From contig SCFE01000087.1 in the NCBI GenBank assembly GCA_004352715.1, forward strand, positions 1,174,822-1,238,821: a stretch of DNA of 64,000 nucleotides, read 5' to 3'. The translations under genes and the position numbers were made by a program. The stretch is from Hofstenia miamia (lineage: Eukaryota; Xenacoelomorpha; Acoela). The notes under the pieces are model-generated. The model saw nothing but the letters and a program-made list of their open reading frames with translations. It ran no database searches and was not told the DNA's origin. This document shows, in pieces, positions 1-12,423 of this stretch; within the stretch, counting starts at the first letter, position 1; every line of letters starts with the position of its first letter.

Positions 1-2496
1 CTCACATAGTCGTTATCGCCAACCGACTCACAATTTTCTAATTCTCTTTACTAATTACGATTAAAGCCTTTACTATAATTAATCCTCCATTCAAGTTAAT
101 GGGTTTTACTTAACAAGATAAACTAAATTGATTTCGGAAAATACAAACCTTAGGCTTCATAAATTTCAATTATTTATTTAGTCAGTTATTTTACTGCAAT
201 ATGACATTGGTTGAATTTTTGACTCCTCATAAACAAGTAAAATTGAATATCGAACTGATATACCAAACATAATAGACAATCATTTCTTCTCTTTCAATAG
301 CCTACAATTTGATCACGTGTATGTAGTCTATGCATTGAGTCGAACCAATGCATTATTTTATACAATAATTTTTTGCTAATTTTCAATAAGAGAGATTCAT
401 TGGTTAAATTATATTGTCAATCATGTGCATCCCAATTTTTTAAATAGTGTAAATGGGATAAAAAGAGATCCTTGAGTGTAGTGCAATGAATTGCCTAAAA
501 ATATGTTATTTAAACAATGGTAAACACTTTGAAAGAACCATAATGTTTTGTATGCTTTAAATTTTAGTTATGCTATTGATAATATTAAATGGAATATTTT
601 TTGTTATGCAATTAAAGAAATATTGTTTCAGTGTGAAAAGAGCCTGTCAATCATATACTGCCATAGCAATCAAAGAAATCTTTCATGGTTTTATTACATT
701 TTCTGTTTTGTAGTTAGAGAACAATGACCCGGTTTGTAGTTAATGTTTAGTTGCACTATAGACGATGAATAGTGTGGAAAAACAATCTGTATAATATTTA
801 CTTAATATAAATTCATTATAAGACGTGATAATTTTCAACTACATGACATAACAACAATTTTTAGTCAAAGTAACCGCCCTAAGTATATATGTATGAGAGA
901 ATAATTGTCATTGTTTGGTTTAATGGAAAGTCTGGTTAAATAATAACTTTTATAAATATATTTTAGTCTAATTGTTTGTTACGCTACTTGTTAGCTCGGT
1001 GTCCAGTTATTCTATGTGTCCTGTATATATCATACTTTAGAAATGTTTGACAAAGAAGTAGTCAGACAAACTTTGCTTCAGATATAATTTTGAACGGAAA
1101 TTTGATGAAATTGTTAATGTTGTGTGTAAATTGAAAAAAAATTATATATTGTTTTTTTACGATCTTACAATGAGACTGGGTAACACGAAACACCATCGAC
1201 TCATAAATGTCATTTAGATTAATTTTTTACTATATTTGCAAAAACTCTTAACCTTGAAATTTTTTGTTTGACCTCTATTTTTTTAACATCACAGAAAATT
1301 AAATCCATTCACGTTGGTTTGTGAAGTATTGTACCATATTTGTTTCATTAGCTCTCGCCACAGGCATGTTTATAAAAATGTTTTGTGATTCTTTAGAAAA
1401 TCAGGTTTCGAGTTTTGACTGATTGCTAGTTGATGCTTACATTTCTATGTAACAATTACGCTGCATATTTTTGCATTGAGGTCAAATGGTCCACATGTTA
1501 AAGCATTAAATTACAATGAAAGAGATGAGGAAAGTATTTACCATGACAAACTCTTTAATTGAAATTGTAAGCGATGTACAAGAACACCAAACAACTTATC
1601 TAAATGTTTTTTAAAAAATTCTTAAACCTTTGAAAATTGAGCAACAGTAATTTGTGGGAGACCAAATTTAACAATTCAAAAAGTATTCAATGAGATAACT
1701 AGTTGTTTTTTCTCCACTTAAATATGTAAAATAAATTAAAATTTGGACCGTACTATTTCATGGAAAATGGTGTGATCCAGATAGTTATCACTGATTCAGT
1801 ACTCGGGAGCTGTTCAAATGTGTGACTTAATTACCGAGTGAACTCATTCGTTCAATTAAATTATTTTAAAATTCCTATTAATATCAAGGCTTAACCATCT
1901 GAGAATTGTCATTCACGAGTACTCGAATTTTTTGTGAAAGTTGAAGGCCTACATGTAAGCATATTAAATTATTCTTTTTAAGAAAATGTTTTTCATTTTC
2001 TCTTGTAAATTATTTTTTCAATTGTTCTTCCGGCCTCCTAATGATATACCCGCATATTGAAATCACATTTTTGAATAATAATTTCTTTTAAAGTCCTATT
2101 TCTGTATTTGCTTAGCTTTGATTTCGAACTAATACAGGATATTAATCACGCTCCGTATCCTTTTAATATTGTAAACAAATTTAATTTTCACCAATTTTCC
2201 TAATGAACTTCCTCAACAATCTTAAGTAAGTTTTTGAATTGTTTTAAAACCACTTCGCACCATTTCCAAGTCGTTTGCTCTCTTTCGCATTTTAATCAGC
2301 AACCAATTTTATTTTAAGTTTGATTGCGAAACTCAACCGAAGTCTTCGACGACCTACTATTTATTTTCACATCTTGTTAAATTTTGGAATTGTTTTGTGG
2401 TAAAGCTAAATTTTGTCAAACCAACCATTAAAAATTACAATAATTCCTAGACAGTTTAATGCTAAAATTTTTTTTCATAGGTCATAGGTATATTAT
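1..2496. other. AT-rich intergenic or intronic DNA, no gene seen
   Basis: I see no convincing exon, RNA gene or complete mobile element in this stretch. It is AT-rich with frequent stops in all frames. A GTAAGT at about 2226 could serve as a donor, but no acceptor-bounded open frame precedes it. Confidence 0.5.
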
Positions 2497-2809
2497 ATTC
2501 CAAGCAGGGGCGGATCCAGGAATAAATTTCGGAGGGGGGGGGTCTCCATGATGCGGGAAGTAGTTCAACTATATAAGTCCTGCACACGATTTGTACATAC
2601 TCTCTATCTCTATATTTAGTTTATATAAATTATCATGATTGTAAATAAAGCAAAAGCTGACAATGAATCTAATTTTAAGAAAACACTAAACATTAAAAAA
2701 TCCGTTCCCCTAATGATCTGACAGTGCAAGTACCATTAAATACATGCATATATATTTTCAATAGTAAGTTAAACAAATTGAATATATAATTTCAATTAAT
2801 CAATCTGTT

Positions 2810-4113
2810 TTACAAAACAATACCAAGGCGCCTGGGATGCTTTCCGAATTCTTCAATTACATCATCTGTGGAAGGACATAATTCTTTGTGAACACCAAGA
2901 ATTAATAAATGTTGGAGTCTCTCTTCAGTCATTGTTGTTCGCAGTGATGATAACACCAAATTTAGTTTGGAAAATATTCTTTCAGGCTCAGCTGTAGTAA
3001 CACCCATAGTGCAAATAATTTGCAAGAGTTCTTGAATACTTGGAAGAGTCACAGATTTAGCGGCAATGTATGCATCGAGACCATTGTTAGGGCGCTTATC
3101 TTCATCAACATTTAACCACATGCTTTTCCAAATCATAAATTCTGCCTTAATCTCACATTCAGTAGAAGAACTAAGTAATGGTAAATAATATTCAATTATA
3201 GACTGAACGGATTCCCACTTAATATCATTTTTGATTAAGTGTGATGGTATAAAGGATACCAGTCTTAAAGCTATTTGCTGCTGACGTCCAAACCGTGAAG
3301 ACAAATCTGATAATAGGGCATCAATGAGGGGAAAATAAACATTAAATTTGTAATGGTCCTCATTATTACTAGATGGAGCATTTGCACGGTGGGAAGATCT
3401 CATGCAAATTCGACGAGGAGTCATATCAATGCATAAGAAATCTGCTATTCTCAAAATTTCGGCCCATGTTTCATGAAATGATTGTCTTAATTCTCTCAGT
3501 ACATTTTCAACATGAGAAATTAAACTTAGAGCTTTGTTAATATCCTGATTTACAACTTGAAGTTGTGTGACAAGAGGCTTAAACAAACATGATACTTGTT
3601 TTAGACAAATTAATGCAGCAACAAAATCCGCCTGCTGAATCAGGACAAAGAGATTATGGGCATTATGAGCTGTTTCTGCCGTTTCTGCATTTGACCATTC
3701 AGAAATTATATGAAGAGCTTCCACTGTTATTTCAAGCAAATCAACGAAAATTGCAATAGAAGAGTGTCTTTCCACAAAACGCGTTTCACAAAACGATTTT
3801 AATTTTCTAGAAAGAATTTGAATTCGAGGTTCAGAATCATTAAATTTTGCAATGGTATTTTGATATACTTTCATTCTTTTGGCGCTTTGATTAAAAAATG
3901 ATGATACTTTTCGAATAATGTCATAGCAATTACGAAAAACAGGTATCTTCTGGGAATGCTTCATGACTAAATTTGTCCCATGCATTATACAAGGTATATA
4001 TTGGGCTAAATTATCAAATTTCCGTTGAATGTATGAAGCTGCACCAACTTCTTCACTGCTCATTACACTAGCTGAGTCGTAGGATTGACTTATCATTAGC
4101 TTAGGATCAAGGC
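2810..4113 (-). CDS. hAT transposase, C-terminal exon (ZMYM1/THAP12-like type)
   Basis: This encodes about 433 residues of a hAT transposase related to the domesticated ZMYM1 and THAP12 proteins, which would cut and rejoin DNA at the element ends. Near the start, YDSASVMS matches the family's GYDGASVMSG block, whose D is a catalytic RNase H-fold residue. The C-terminus, from about LPSIQELLQII through EPERIFSKLN to RLQHLLIL, is the hAT dimerisation domain. The frame continues upstream of the first ATG (GLDPKLM) to an acceptor, TTTGATTTAG, at 4114-4115, so this is a 3' exon and not a whole gene. It ends normally at a stop and has no internal stops. The DUF4371-like region with the first catalytic D is missing upstream. 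Family assignment is strong; activity is unlikely. Confidence 0.85.
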
Positions 4114-5086
4114 CTAAATCAAAAAAAAGTATATATTATATATATATATATCCCTTTCATTGTATGGATGTGCTAAAAATATCTATATGGAGGCTCAGCA
4201 CTACTTGTATCACTTGTTTTTGATGACATTAAGTAATTTTTTCTATAGCTAATATTTTCATAAAAATTGTCTGTGCAAATTTGTACACATTGTAACAATG
4301 TAATTTTGTACCAAAGTCGTAATATTTTAATGACATATTTTTGTTGAAAAAATTTTATTTAGAGTGTCTTTTGAAGTATGCCATTAAAAGCATGCAAAAA
4401 TTTGTTTCTTGTGAAGCTATATTATGATTTGTGAATAACTCAAATTCAACTAGTTTCACCATATTCTCTATTTTGCGGAATGCTAATTTTTGAAAGGTTG
4501 CTTCAATACTAAATTATACCATTATTTAGACCAAATTTATTTTAAATTAACGAAAAAGTAGCTTAATTTTGTAAACAGAGTTATTCAAAATTGACTATAA
4601 ATTCATATCTCATTAAAAATCTAGTTTCTACATGTGTACAATTGTACACATTGTGTTTCAAGTATATATATATATATATATATATATATTGGTGATTTGT
4701 AACATACTAATGTGAAATTGCGATTACAAAACACCAGAAATGTGAATTTTGTATGTTACAAAGCACCATTTTCAGGTACGGTACCTCAGGTATATTTTTT
4801 TTCAAAAAAAAGTTAGTGATCGTCTTAATGGCATCTAAATATGAGGTTTTAATACATTTTGAAATTTTTTTTTTCAAAAATTTCCAAATGGAGATTTTTC
4901 ATTGATTTCACATATACTGGTGTTTTGTAAAATTACCCATATATTGGTGTTTTGTAACAGCAAAAAATTTTTAACTAAATTTTTTTTCGAATTCTTTTCA
5001 AATTATACAATTATTCAAGTTCGTAAAAGTTAAAACTAAACGANCTGGAGAAGTCTACCAAGCAAACAACATGCTCTTGAATTTTA
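4114..5086. repeat. Non-coding interior of the hAT element with (TA)n and a TTTGTAACATACTAATG repeat
   Basis: This contains TA tracts at about 4138-4152 and 4664-4689. After the second comes a block with short inverted motifs (TTTGTAACATACTAATG followed by TTACAAA), repeated in weaker form near 4738-4765 and 4915-4960. A diverged relative sits at 16988-17040, also beside a microsatellite. No coding sequence is evident where the central transposase exon should be. One ambiguous base lies at 5043. Confidence 0.5.
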
Positions 5087-5449
5087 TTAGCATGAAAGTA
5101 TCACAGTACTAAAACTAACTGCTCTTTCAGGAACCCATCTTTCAAATATGCCATTTCGTATTAATTCAGGTGAGTGTTGATTGTCATAACGTTTTAGGAT
5201 GTTGCCAAAATCATTATGGGTTTCAAAGGAATCTGCCATAGTTGAATTATATGAAAATTGAGAACTGACATTTAAATTTTCATTAGACCAATTGTCTTTA
5301 TCCAATTGAACACGTTTGTGGGAGGGTTCCGAATCAAGGTCATGTTCATCATGACTTATAGTTACAGGAGTGCTTGTTGTAGCAAAAGTACCTGGTCTTG
5401 CATCAAAAAATGAAGTTAAAAGAATCTGTTTTTGTGAACAGGAAGTCAT
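5087..5449 (-). CDS. hAT transposase, N-terminal exon
   Basis: A 120-residue open frame starts at an ATG, on the same strand and inside the same element as the C-terminal transposase exon. It is polar and low in complexity at first. It then has an NDFGNILKRYDNQ segment followed by NGIFERWVPE, resembling the stretch that precedes the TTF-type zinc finger in ZMYM1-like hAT proteins (an acidic NDIG-type motif, then a short W-containing peptide). The zinc finger itself is not present downstream. I infer that this is the first coding exon of the transposase. The last residues before the stop may be intron read-through. Confidence 0.55.
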   Translation of the reverse strand: MTSCSQKQILLTSFFDARPGTFATTSTPVTISHDEHDLDSEPSHKRVQLDKDNWSNENLNVSSQFSYNSTMADSFETHNDFGNILKRYDNQHSPELIRNGIFERWVPERAVSFSTVILSC

Positions 5450-6482
5450 CTAAGAATAAGAGAGGACATTAAGAGAAAAGCATTTAGCATATCAAATTAT
5501 TAATATTATAGAAATATTTTCATTGACTATATTTATAGGAAGCAAATTTACATTAAGGTATAAACAAGTAACTAAAGGTACTTAATACAAACTCAAGTCT
5601 TATAACTTAAACTTAGGGTTAAATATTATCAATATCAGCCACACTTTCAACTGAAATCCGATGTTAAATGAAATTGATTCATAATTAGTCATTTCAGTCT
5701 CAGCTCAATTCAAATGAGAAGTGTTTTAAATACATGAAGCTAAATAGAACTATATGCCTCACCTAACCGTATGCAGCCATTATTAAGGCTGACTAAGAAA
5801 CTATGTTTCTCGTTGGCCGTAGGCATTAGTAAACTAATGCCCATATTCCACAGCTTTTGTCTAGCACTAATGAGCCCCCTTTGCAATAGCAGGCTCATAA
5901 ACGCGTTCAACCAGGGCTGCGTGTTGTGCACATGACACAGTATGAGCTTGTCTGGTTTACTGCTACTAACTGCTTCAGCCGCTAAAATAGTCTATAATTA
6001 TAATTCCCACTCCCAAGTTTCCTATATTAATGTAATAGAGCAATCTGTTAGTAATAAAGCAAATTGTTATAATGATGTTGATTTGGCGGGTAAATAAATA
6101 GCATTAATGCTAATTATCTTGGCCAATCACTGCTAAACTATTCATTCAGTTGTTGACATTCCTTTTATGATTTGTAATAATGCGAAATAGTGGAAACAGG
6201 TTCAAACTCAATTCACATGTGGTGAACATTCAAGCAAATTACAAATCAGTGAAACTGATGATATATGTTGGTTTATAAATGGAATGCAATTATTTCACGA
6301 TTTCTGAAGCACTAATAGATTTCAATGACATATTTCCGTATCTTTATAAAAATATTTGTATTTATGAAAATTATAATAACAAACTGAAACAGTTATCATT
6401 TGTAATAGCCAATTTACATACTCGCTCAGGGGGGTCTTGCGACCCCTGAGCCCCCCCCCTCAAACCCGCCACTGATTCCAAG

Positions 6483-7214
6483 TATTTTCCAAATTTTGTC
6501 CCGTATATTTTTCATTTAAATTTTCACTGGAATGCATGCTTTTAATTTTTTCCCAACTCTGGATTCTAGGGTACTGCACCATTAATTGAAGGAACTTCGA
6601 CATTTGCGCATTACTAGAAATTTTAACCATAAATATAAGCATTGTGATTGGTTTTAATGTTCGGACTTCTACATAATCATTCATGTTTTATTCAATTGTT
6701 TTCATGAAATTTTTTTGCAGAATTCACCTCGCTAATACTTCGCTGTTTTCCATTTCTTTGCAATTTGTTAATATTTCGTTTATTTTATGAAACCATTTCA
6801 AGCGACGGCATCCTACGCAAATGTCAATTTCGCTGCCGCCTGCAGGGATAGAGTTTTAATCAGTCCCATAAATCTAATTGTTTTCTTCATATTTTTTCAA
6901 TTTTTGGAACATTCAAGTTGTATATTTAATTCCCACAAAAGCTTATTCCCTGTACTCAATATCGAGTCGAACAGTCTCGGCCTCTTCCGCATCACTAATT
7001 TCTGCAATTACTACAGCGATTTTCTTGATTTAAATTAGTTTTAGTTTATTGAACAAAAATTAAAATTATGTTAACAAGCAAACTTTTTGTGTGTGATCTC
7101 ACTGCAAAAACATATTTGTTAAAAAGGTGTTTAAAACATGATTGTTATATTTTTTCACGGGTGTTTTTTGTATTCTTTCATGCGAGTAAATATGTACTTG
7201 AAAGAAAGGCTGTT
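6483..7214. other. No gene seen between the hAT element and the next MITE
   Basis: AT-rich sequence with only short chance open frames. I see no splice-bounded exon, RNA gene or repeat with clear ends. Confidence 0.5.
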
Positions 7215-7222
7215 ACAACCAA

Positions 7223-7443
7223 CAGTGGCGTACCCAGAGGGTACATGGTGGAATTTCCCCCGTCAGGTTTCCAAATTTAATTTTGACTGGATAAATCAAA
7301 AAATTTTTCGTAAAAAATTTAGAAATTTAAAATCTAGGATCGTGAAATGCATTTTTTAGGGTCTATTTTCTCAATATTTTCAAAAAATTTCGCGGGGCGA
7401 TGATGTCCCCCCTCCCCGTCAGAAAATCCTAGGTACGCCCCTG
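7223..7443. mobile_element. Short non-autonomous hAT element (MITE) with perfect target duplication
   Basis: This is a 221-bp element. Its left end reads CAGTGGCGTACCCAGAGG and the reverse complement of its right end reads CAGGGGCGTACCTAGG. Both sides carry the same 8-bp duplication, ACAACCAA (7215-7222 and 7444-7451). It has no coding capacity; the open frames crossing it are accidental. The C-rich blocks just inside each end resemble those of the larger hAT at 2505-6474, but the termini differ. Confidence 0.88.
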
Positions 7444-7451
7444 ACAACCAA

Positions 7452-8394
7452 ACTAGGAAGAATAGTGAAAGTCTGCCTTAATTTACTGGAAACTTATTTA
7501 TGATAAAAAAGTGTTAATTAATTTAAAGAACTAATAAAAAGATTGAAATATGGGATGTGCAAAAAATGATATTGCAATTTCAAACTTATAACGAAATCCT
7601 GTAATACCAATTTTTAATTTTTACAACAAAGTTCTAAATGAAAAAAGTTTGATTGGCATCAAACAACCTTGTCATTACTTAGAGTCCATGTTATATTGTA
7701 GAACTCTCTGATTCTATTTTATATACCTGGTGAAATTTTATTGCAGCAGATTGTTTATCTGTAAATGACTTTTGCGGTTAACTTTTGTAATTAGTAAATT
7801 TATTTGCACTGGAGTGATGCCAATAAGTCTAGACAATGCATTACATTTCCGATTCTGTTAATTCCCCCATTCAAGAAAAAATTATATTAATTTTATTGTG
7901 TCGCAGGCCCTGTTTCAGCTCATTAAGCCCAAAGACTTATTTCACAGTTATTCCATTCGTCGTTCCTTAAAATAGTTTCCCCACATTAAACCGAATACTT
8001 TTTACAAAATAAGGAAACTGTTCAATTATTTAATAAACTCTTCTTAAAAACAATTATGACGTCAATTCTTAGATAATCAAATCTTAAACAGAGGTAAATT
8101 AAATTTATGATGTAGGAAGGCAACACCCCATTGTTTCCAACTATTTCTAAAAAGTTCCTTGTTTTGGAGATTTAATGAATTATATACTAATTCAGTGGGC
8201 AGGCATTTCCTGTTTATTATTGGCTTATAATTTTATTTTTTTAAGAGTGGAGTTGTGTCTGAAATCGTTTTCGTGCTGTTTTATGAGGAAATTATTACTG
8301 TTAAATAATCGATTCCATTCCTACCTCCACTGTTATTTTTAGGTCAACATTTTGTTTGAAATTATTTCTAAAAAGGATTTCAGTTGTCATTTAC
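7452..8394. other. No gene seen
   Basis: AT-rich sequence without a recognisable exon, RNA gene or repeat boundary. Confidence 0.45.
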
Positions 8395-8519
8395 TTGACG
8401 TAAAAATAAGAATTTGCAACTGCAGGTAGAATAGTTGCCAGCCTTTAAACCACAAACATCATCTTCATTGTCGTAGAAACTTAGAAAACATTCACAAAAA
8501 TTTTCGTCTTGTAAATTTC
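8395..8519 (-). CDS. Candidate internal exon, cysteine-bearing, unidentified
   Basis: An open frame of 41 codons is bounded by an acceptor (GATATCAG) and a donor (CAAGTAAATG). It encodes five cysteines spaced C-x-C-x11-C-x9-C-x-C and an NYST glycosylation-type site, which would suit an extracellular module. Its phase fits the candidate exon at 12565-12655 (that exon ends in phase 1; this one starts with two bases). I do not recognise a family. Open frames of this length between chance splice-like sites are common in AT-rich DNA, so this is only a candidate. Confidence 0.15.
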
Positions 8520-8574
8520 CTGATATCCATTGCATAACATAAGTGAACAAACTCATTTTTATAAGACCCATCTT

Positions 8575-8820
8575 TATTAGAGAGCGACATCGGGTACACG
8601 ATAAAAGCCCATCCGATTATTAAAAAATAGTGTTGTAAATCACCGCTTGATTTGAGAAAAATCCAAGACGTTAATTTATACCAATGAATTGCTGATTCGC
8701 CCATCAGAAAATGACGGATGTTTATGATCATTTGATTAGATAGAAATTCATAACCTCAAATCAAAGTAAAAGTTTCGGGTCGGATTTGGGTCTATATTTA
8801 CCTCATTGTCACTCTCTAAT
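8575..8820. mobile_element. MITE of the AGAGAGTGACA family
   Basis: The left end reads AGAGAGCGACATCGGG and the right end is GTCACTCTCT, whose reverse complement is AGAGAGTGACA. The pair forms an inverted repeat about 245 bp apart. The interior carries the CGGGTCGGATTTGGGT motif shared with the related sequences at 9720-10043 and 58678-59000. It has no coding content. The short flanks are self-complementary (TATT and AATA), so the target duplication cannot be read. Confidence 0.5.
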
Positions 8821-9719
8821 ATTTATACACATAATTATTCTTTTGTCTACTCATTGACACACAGTTGCAGGCGTATGTTTCATTCAGTGCTAGTGTGTTT
8901 CCTCTGATTCCAGTTGCTTGATTCCTGGCTAATCAATGCAGTATTCTACCGTCCAAGGACAACACCACTTTTTTCAAGAATAGACTTTTTAGTAATCACA
9001 ACTGCAAATTGATTTTGTCGCAACTGTTTCAGGAATAAGTTGCCAAAATGTAATTTATAACTTAGGTCCGACCAAGTACAATTACAAAGACACTAAGTCC
9101 AAAAAATCGATATCTAAATCTCCGGATTTCATAAAAATGTTATATATTGTATTTGAAGCACTTTTGGGATGCATATTTCTGTATATATATATGTAGGTTT
9201 GAAGAAATTTCCCAAGCTAGCATCAGGCGGTACCTTAAATTTGTACTAAAATATCAATGGCTTTTGCAATTATTAGAAACTTTCTTTTGATAATTTTTGC
9301 TTTGATTTCTACAAATTTTAAAAATTGATTGCCGGGATAATAAAATAGGGAAATTTCTCATATAGTACAAGTTATATTTTTTACTTTTGAATGAGATAAT
9401 TTGCAGTATAAATACCATTGCATTCATTTGCTTTAATGAACAGGTGATTAATGAATTTTTGTATATACAAGTTCTTGGAAATTGAAATAAAATTTGGTTG
9501 ACGCCTCGGGAAGCAATTTGTTGTAGACTAATCTTACTGATAGGTTGTGTTTCATGGTCAATTTTCTATCGATTAATAAACAGAAAACTGCTTATCTAAT
9601 TATTTAGATTTGTATGCTTTTATTCTTAAATTTACATAGAATCTGAAAATTCAAATATCTAACAATTAAAAACAGATAGTTTGGACACTTGTAAAGATTT
9701 TGCTTTAAAATAATATAAA

Positions 9720-10043
9720 AATGTGGGTATCCGATTAAACCCGGTCGGATTTTGGGTTTTGTGTCGCGTTCATGTATCAAATTGTCAGGTAGGGTAGGGT
9801 CGGGTTCGAGAACAAAGCCTGAATTGATAGATAAAAAGATACGGATGTTATTCACCACTGCATTTGAGTAAGACGTTAAGTAATACCAAATAATAGATAT
9901 GTTGACACTATCCGAAAATGATCCAAGATTGGAGTATTGCGAATCAAAATCTACGCTTCGTATTTGCGGCAAGCCAGGTTCGGGTAGTGAATATTCTGAT
10001 CGAGTTGGGTTCGGATTCATGCTAAACTCGTTTTGTCACTCTC
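9720..10043. mobile_element. Partial or diverged copy of the AGAGAGTGACA MITE family
   Basis: The right end GTCACTCTCT (about 10034-10044) and interior GGGTCGGGTTCG-type motifs match the copies at 8575-8820 and 58678-59000. I could not find a clean left terminus. The 138-residue minus-strand open frame across this region is a by-product of the GC-richer repeat and is not a gene. Confidence 0.35.
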
Positions 10044-10053
10044 TAGCCCATAC

Positions 10054-10075
10054 CATGGACATCTAGATGTCCATG
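10054..10075. repeat. Perfect 22-bp palindrome centred on CTAG
   Basis: Eleven bases starting CATGGACATCT are followed directly by their exact reverse complement. The palindrome sits just outside the right end of the MITE-like sequence at 9720-10043. Confidence 0.6.
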
Positions 10076-10579
10076 CCCATACATAATTTCTTAAACGTTT
10101 TTTTTAGCTAACGTCTTTTTGCATATTATATCAGTGTGTGAATTCAATCTTGTCATTAAAACGTAGTTTTTGCCTTTAATATAATTTTATCACGTCTATT
10201 AGAACCAGTTTAATTTTTCATCTTTCTCGGTATTACATTATTAGTTTTCATTTTTACATTAAGCACTTAAAAACTAATGTCATGATTTTTTACTTCTGGG
10301 TCTGAAATGTAAGCGTATTCTCATTTGTCTTAAAAGCACCTTCAATTAGTACTCCGCGGAATACAGAAGAAATCCCGAAACCACTTCTTTCAAATCAAAT
10401 CCGAAACCGAATCAAGAAAAAAATTAAAATCGAGTTTTTCGGTTTTCTGCAGAAGCAGTAGTCTATTATGTTATGTCCAAGATACGATATAGTCTTTTGG
10501 ACAAATGATGAGTTTATTCAAAGTGAGTGTAAGTCCATTTATATACAATGAAAATTTTGCGGCACTGAACTGCTTCAAT

Positions 10580-10690
10580 ATTTGAGATCGCGACGGCGGC
10601 TTTTAACATTACGGCCGCTGCCCAGCCCGGTTACATATAAAATTAATGGCCAGCTGCGGTCAGCGAAGAAACTGCAGCCCAGAAAACACT
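10580..10690. repeat. GC-richer dispersed repeat
   Basis: This locally GC-rich block contains CTTTTAACATTACGGCCGC. A related block at 36470-36535 contains CTTTTAACAACGTGGCCGC. The shared order of motifs suggests two copies of one dispersed repeat. I could not define its ends. Confidence 0.35.
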
Positions 10691-10789
10691 AGTCGCGATT
10701 AAAAATGTTTAATGCTCCATTATATTGTAAGAAAATGTAAAAATCGAACTACTGTACAGAATAAAAGAGCGTTTGATATGGAGAGAAAA

Positions 10790-10794
<5 letters not shown>

Positions 10795-10823
<29 letters not shown>

Positions 10824-10949
10824 NNNNNNNNNNNNNNNNNNNNNNNNNNNNNNNNNNNNNNNNNNNNNNNNNNNNNNNNNNNNNNNNNNNNNNNGCTTTA
10901 TTAGTTTTCCTGTTATCCGCATCTGCTGCACATATTTACAAATTTGCAA

Positions 10950-10982
<33 letters not shown>
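10795..10982. repeat. (TA)n microsatellites flanking an assembly gap
   Basis: A TA tract runs into 71 Ns (10824-10894), and a second TA tract follows at about 10951-10982. The open frames across it are artefacts of dinucleotide repeats. Confidence 0.9.
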
Positions 10983-10987
<5 letters not shown>

Positions 10988-12423
10988 TTAATACATGATT
11001 AGAGAAATTCACCGGGGAGTTTTTCCATTCATTCTCAATCGTCATTTACTTAATTATTTGCATAACTGAGACTCAAAATAGAAATAATTTGCGTCTAGAT
11101 GACTTTTGCTGTAAAATGAAAATCGCAATATAACTTTAAAATCATCAGTTGAGGGCATTCATATTCTGTGTTATTTAACATTTCCTTCACCGTCCGTGAC
11201 GCCATTACCGAGACATTTACGCCCAAAACAATCATTAAAGGACGTAATTACCGCAAAAAATTATTGTTGATTTTTCTAATGGATTGAACTGCGATTACAT
11301 TCGATAGTAGTATAAGAAACAGTTTTTCCAATGAACAATAATTGTTTTAGATGCAGAAAATAGGGCCTCTTTTTGGTTCAATTAGTTTATGTAATGTGCT
11401 ATTCTTCTAGATAAAACAACTACGACGTTCTAAAAATTTGTTATTGGCCGCTGTTGTGTACACATGATTTGTATTGAGTAAAGGTAACTGTGGTACTCCA
11501 GTTTAAACAGGAGTGTCAAATTTTCGAATTAAGTTTAACCGACTATTCGAACATCCGAGCCTACTATCCAAATCCCCCAATATTTGGTTAGATTCATAAA
11601 ATCGATTTGATTTGTTTTATAACCGCTTCTGCTCAATCGTGGTCATTGAAAAGTTTTGAAAAGATGAATTTTGAAATGCAAAATGATTTAAACGGTTTTT
11701 TAAATACGAAAGAATTGCTGTGGCCTCCTAGGTGAACCGACTTTACCTTAAGATGATTTTTAAAAGAATATCTTTTAATAAAAACATTCACAATTCCTTG
11801 TAATAAAACATCTTTTATTTTTATAATAATGTATTTTGTAAGTTGTCATTTTGATGAGCTTGACTTTTCCATTCGACTAATCGCGGTTGCACTATTTACG
11901 GATTTGTTCCATTGTAGAATGAGTGACTAATTACTTTTAGTTTTCCAATTCACTGAAAAACTATTTACCACCAAACAGAGGAATTTAATTTTAACCTTAA
12001 GCTGTCTAAAATGTTTTATTGTAATCTTTTCACTATTTTAAGCCAATCCAATTCAAGAATAAAGGATTCCAATGAGCATAACAGTAACCGCAGCGCTAGC
12101 AAATAAGATTAATGCATTCTTGTAATTATTTTTGATCCATTAGTTTCAATATCATATGAATTCCAAATTTTCCAATACTTTGGAGAAATTTTTTGAGAAT
12201 GTGGGAAAATGTTTTGTACTTTTGAAGGAATTACTTACATTGATCACTTAATATAATCGAAATATTATTGGACCATGCATTTCTTAATTCAAGTGAGAAT
12301 GTAAATATATTTTTGGTACTGTGAAGATGTCAATTTCAAAACTATCACCCGTAGGAACTTAAAAAGAGTAATGCTCATTATACTTTTATCAAAGATATTT
12401 GTAAAAATCAGAAAATGACAGAA
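10983..12423. other. No supported gene
   Basis: AT-rich DNA. One 80-bp minus-strand open segment (12239-12318) has a decent acceptor (CATCTTCACAG) and a GTAAGT donor, but its phase does not fit the neighbouring candidate exons and I recognise no family. Confidence 0.4.

Larger units (their letters stand above)
2505..6474 (-). mobile_element. hAT-superfamily DNA transposon, complete ends, internally defective
   Basis: The element begins CAGGGGCGGATCCAGG. The reverse complement of its right end begins CAGTGGCGGGTTTGAGG, a matching imperfect terminal inverted repeat, and G/C homopolymer runs follow at both ends. It is flanked by a perfect 8-bp target duplication, ATTCCAAG (2497-2504 and 6475-6482), the length expected of hAT elements. 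Coding remnants lie on the minus strand: an N-terminal exon (5087-5449) and a C-terminal exon (2810-4113). The roughly 1 kb between them is AT-rich non-coding sequence, so the central part of the transposase is missing. The intact duplication suggests a fairly recent insertion; the missing middle suggests it can no longer move itself. Confidence 0.9.

Noticed and set aside
7068-7359. Overlapping 70- and 73-residue plus-strand frames
   Set aside because: Both run into the hAT MITE at 7223-7443 and have no coding signature.
9604-10020. 138-residue minus-strand frame
   Set aside because: It coincides with the GC-richer CCCGACC repeat, whose composition lowers stop frequency.
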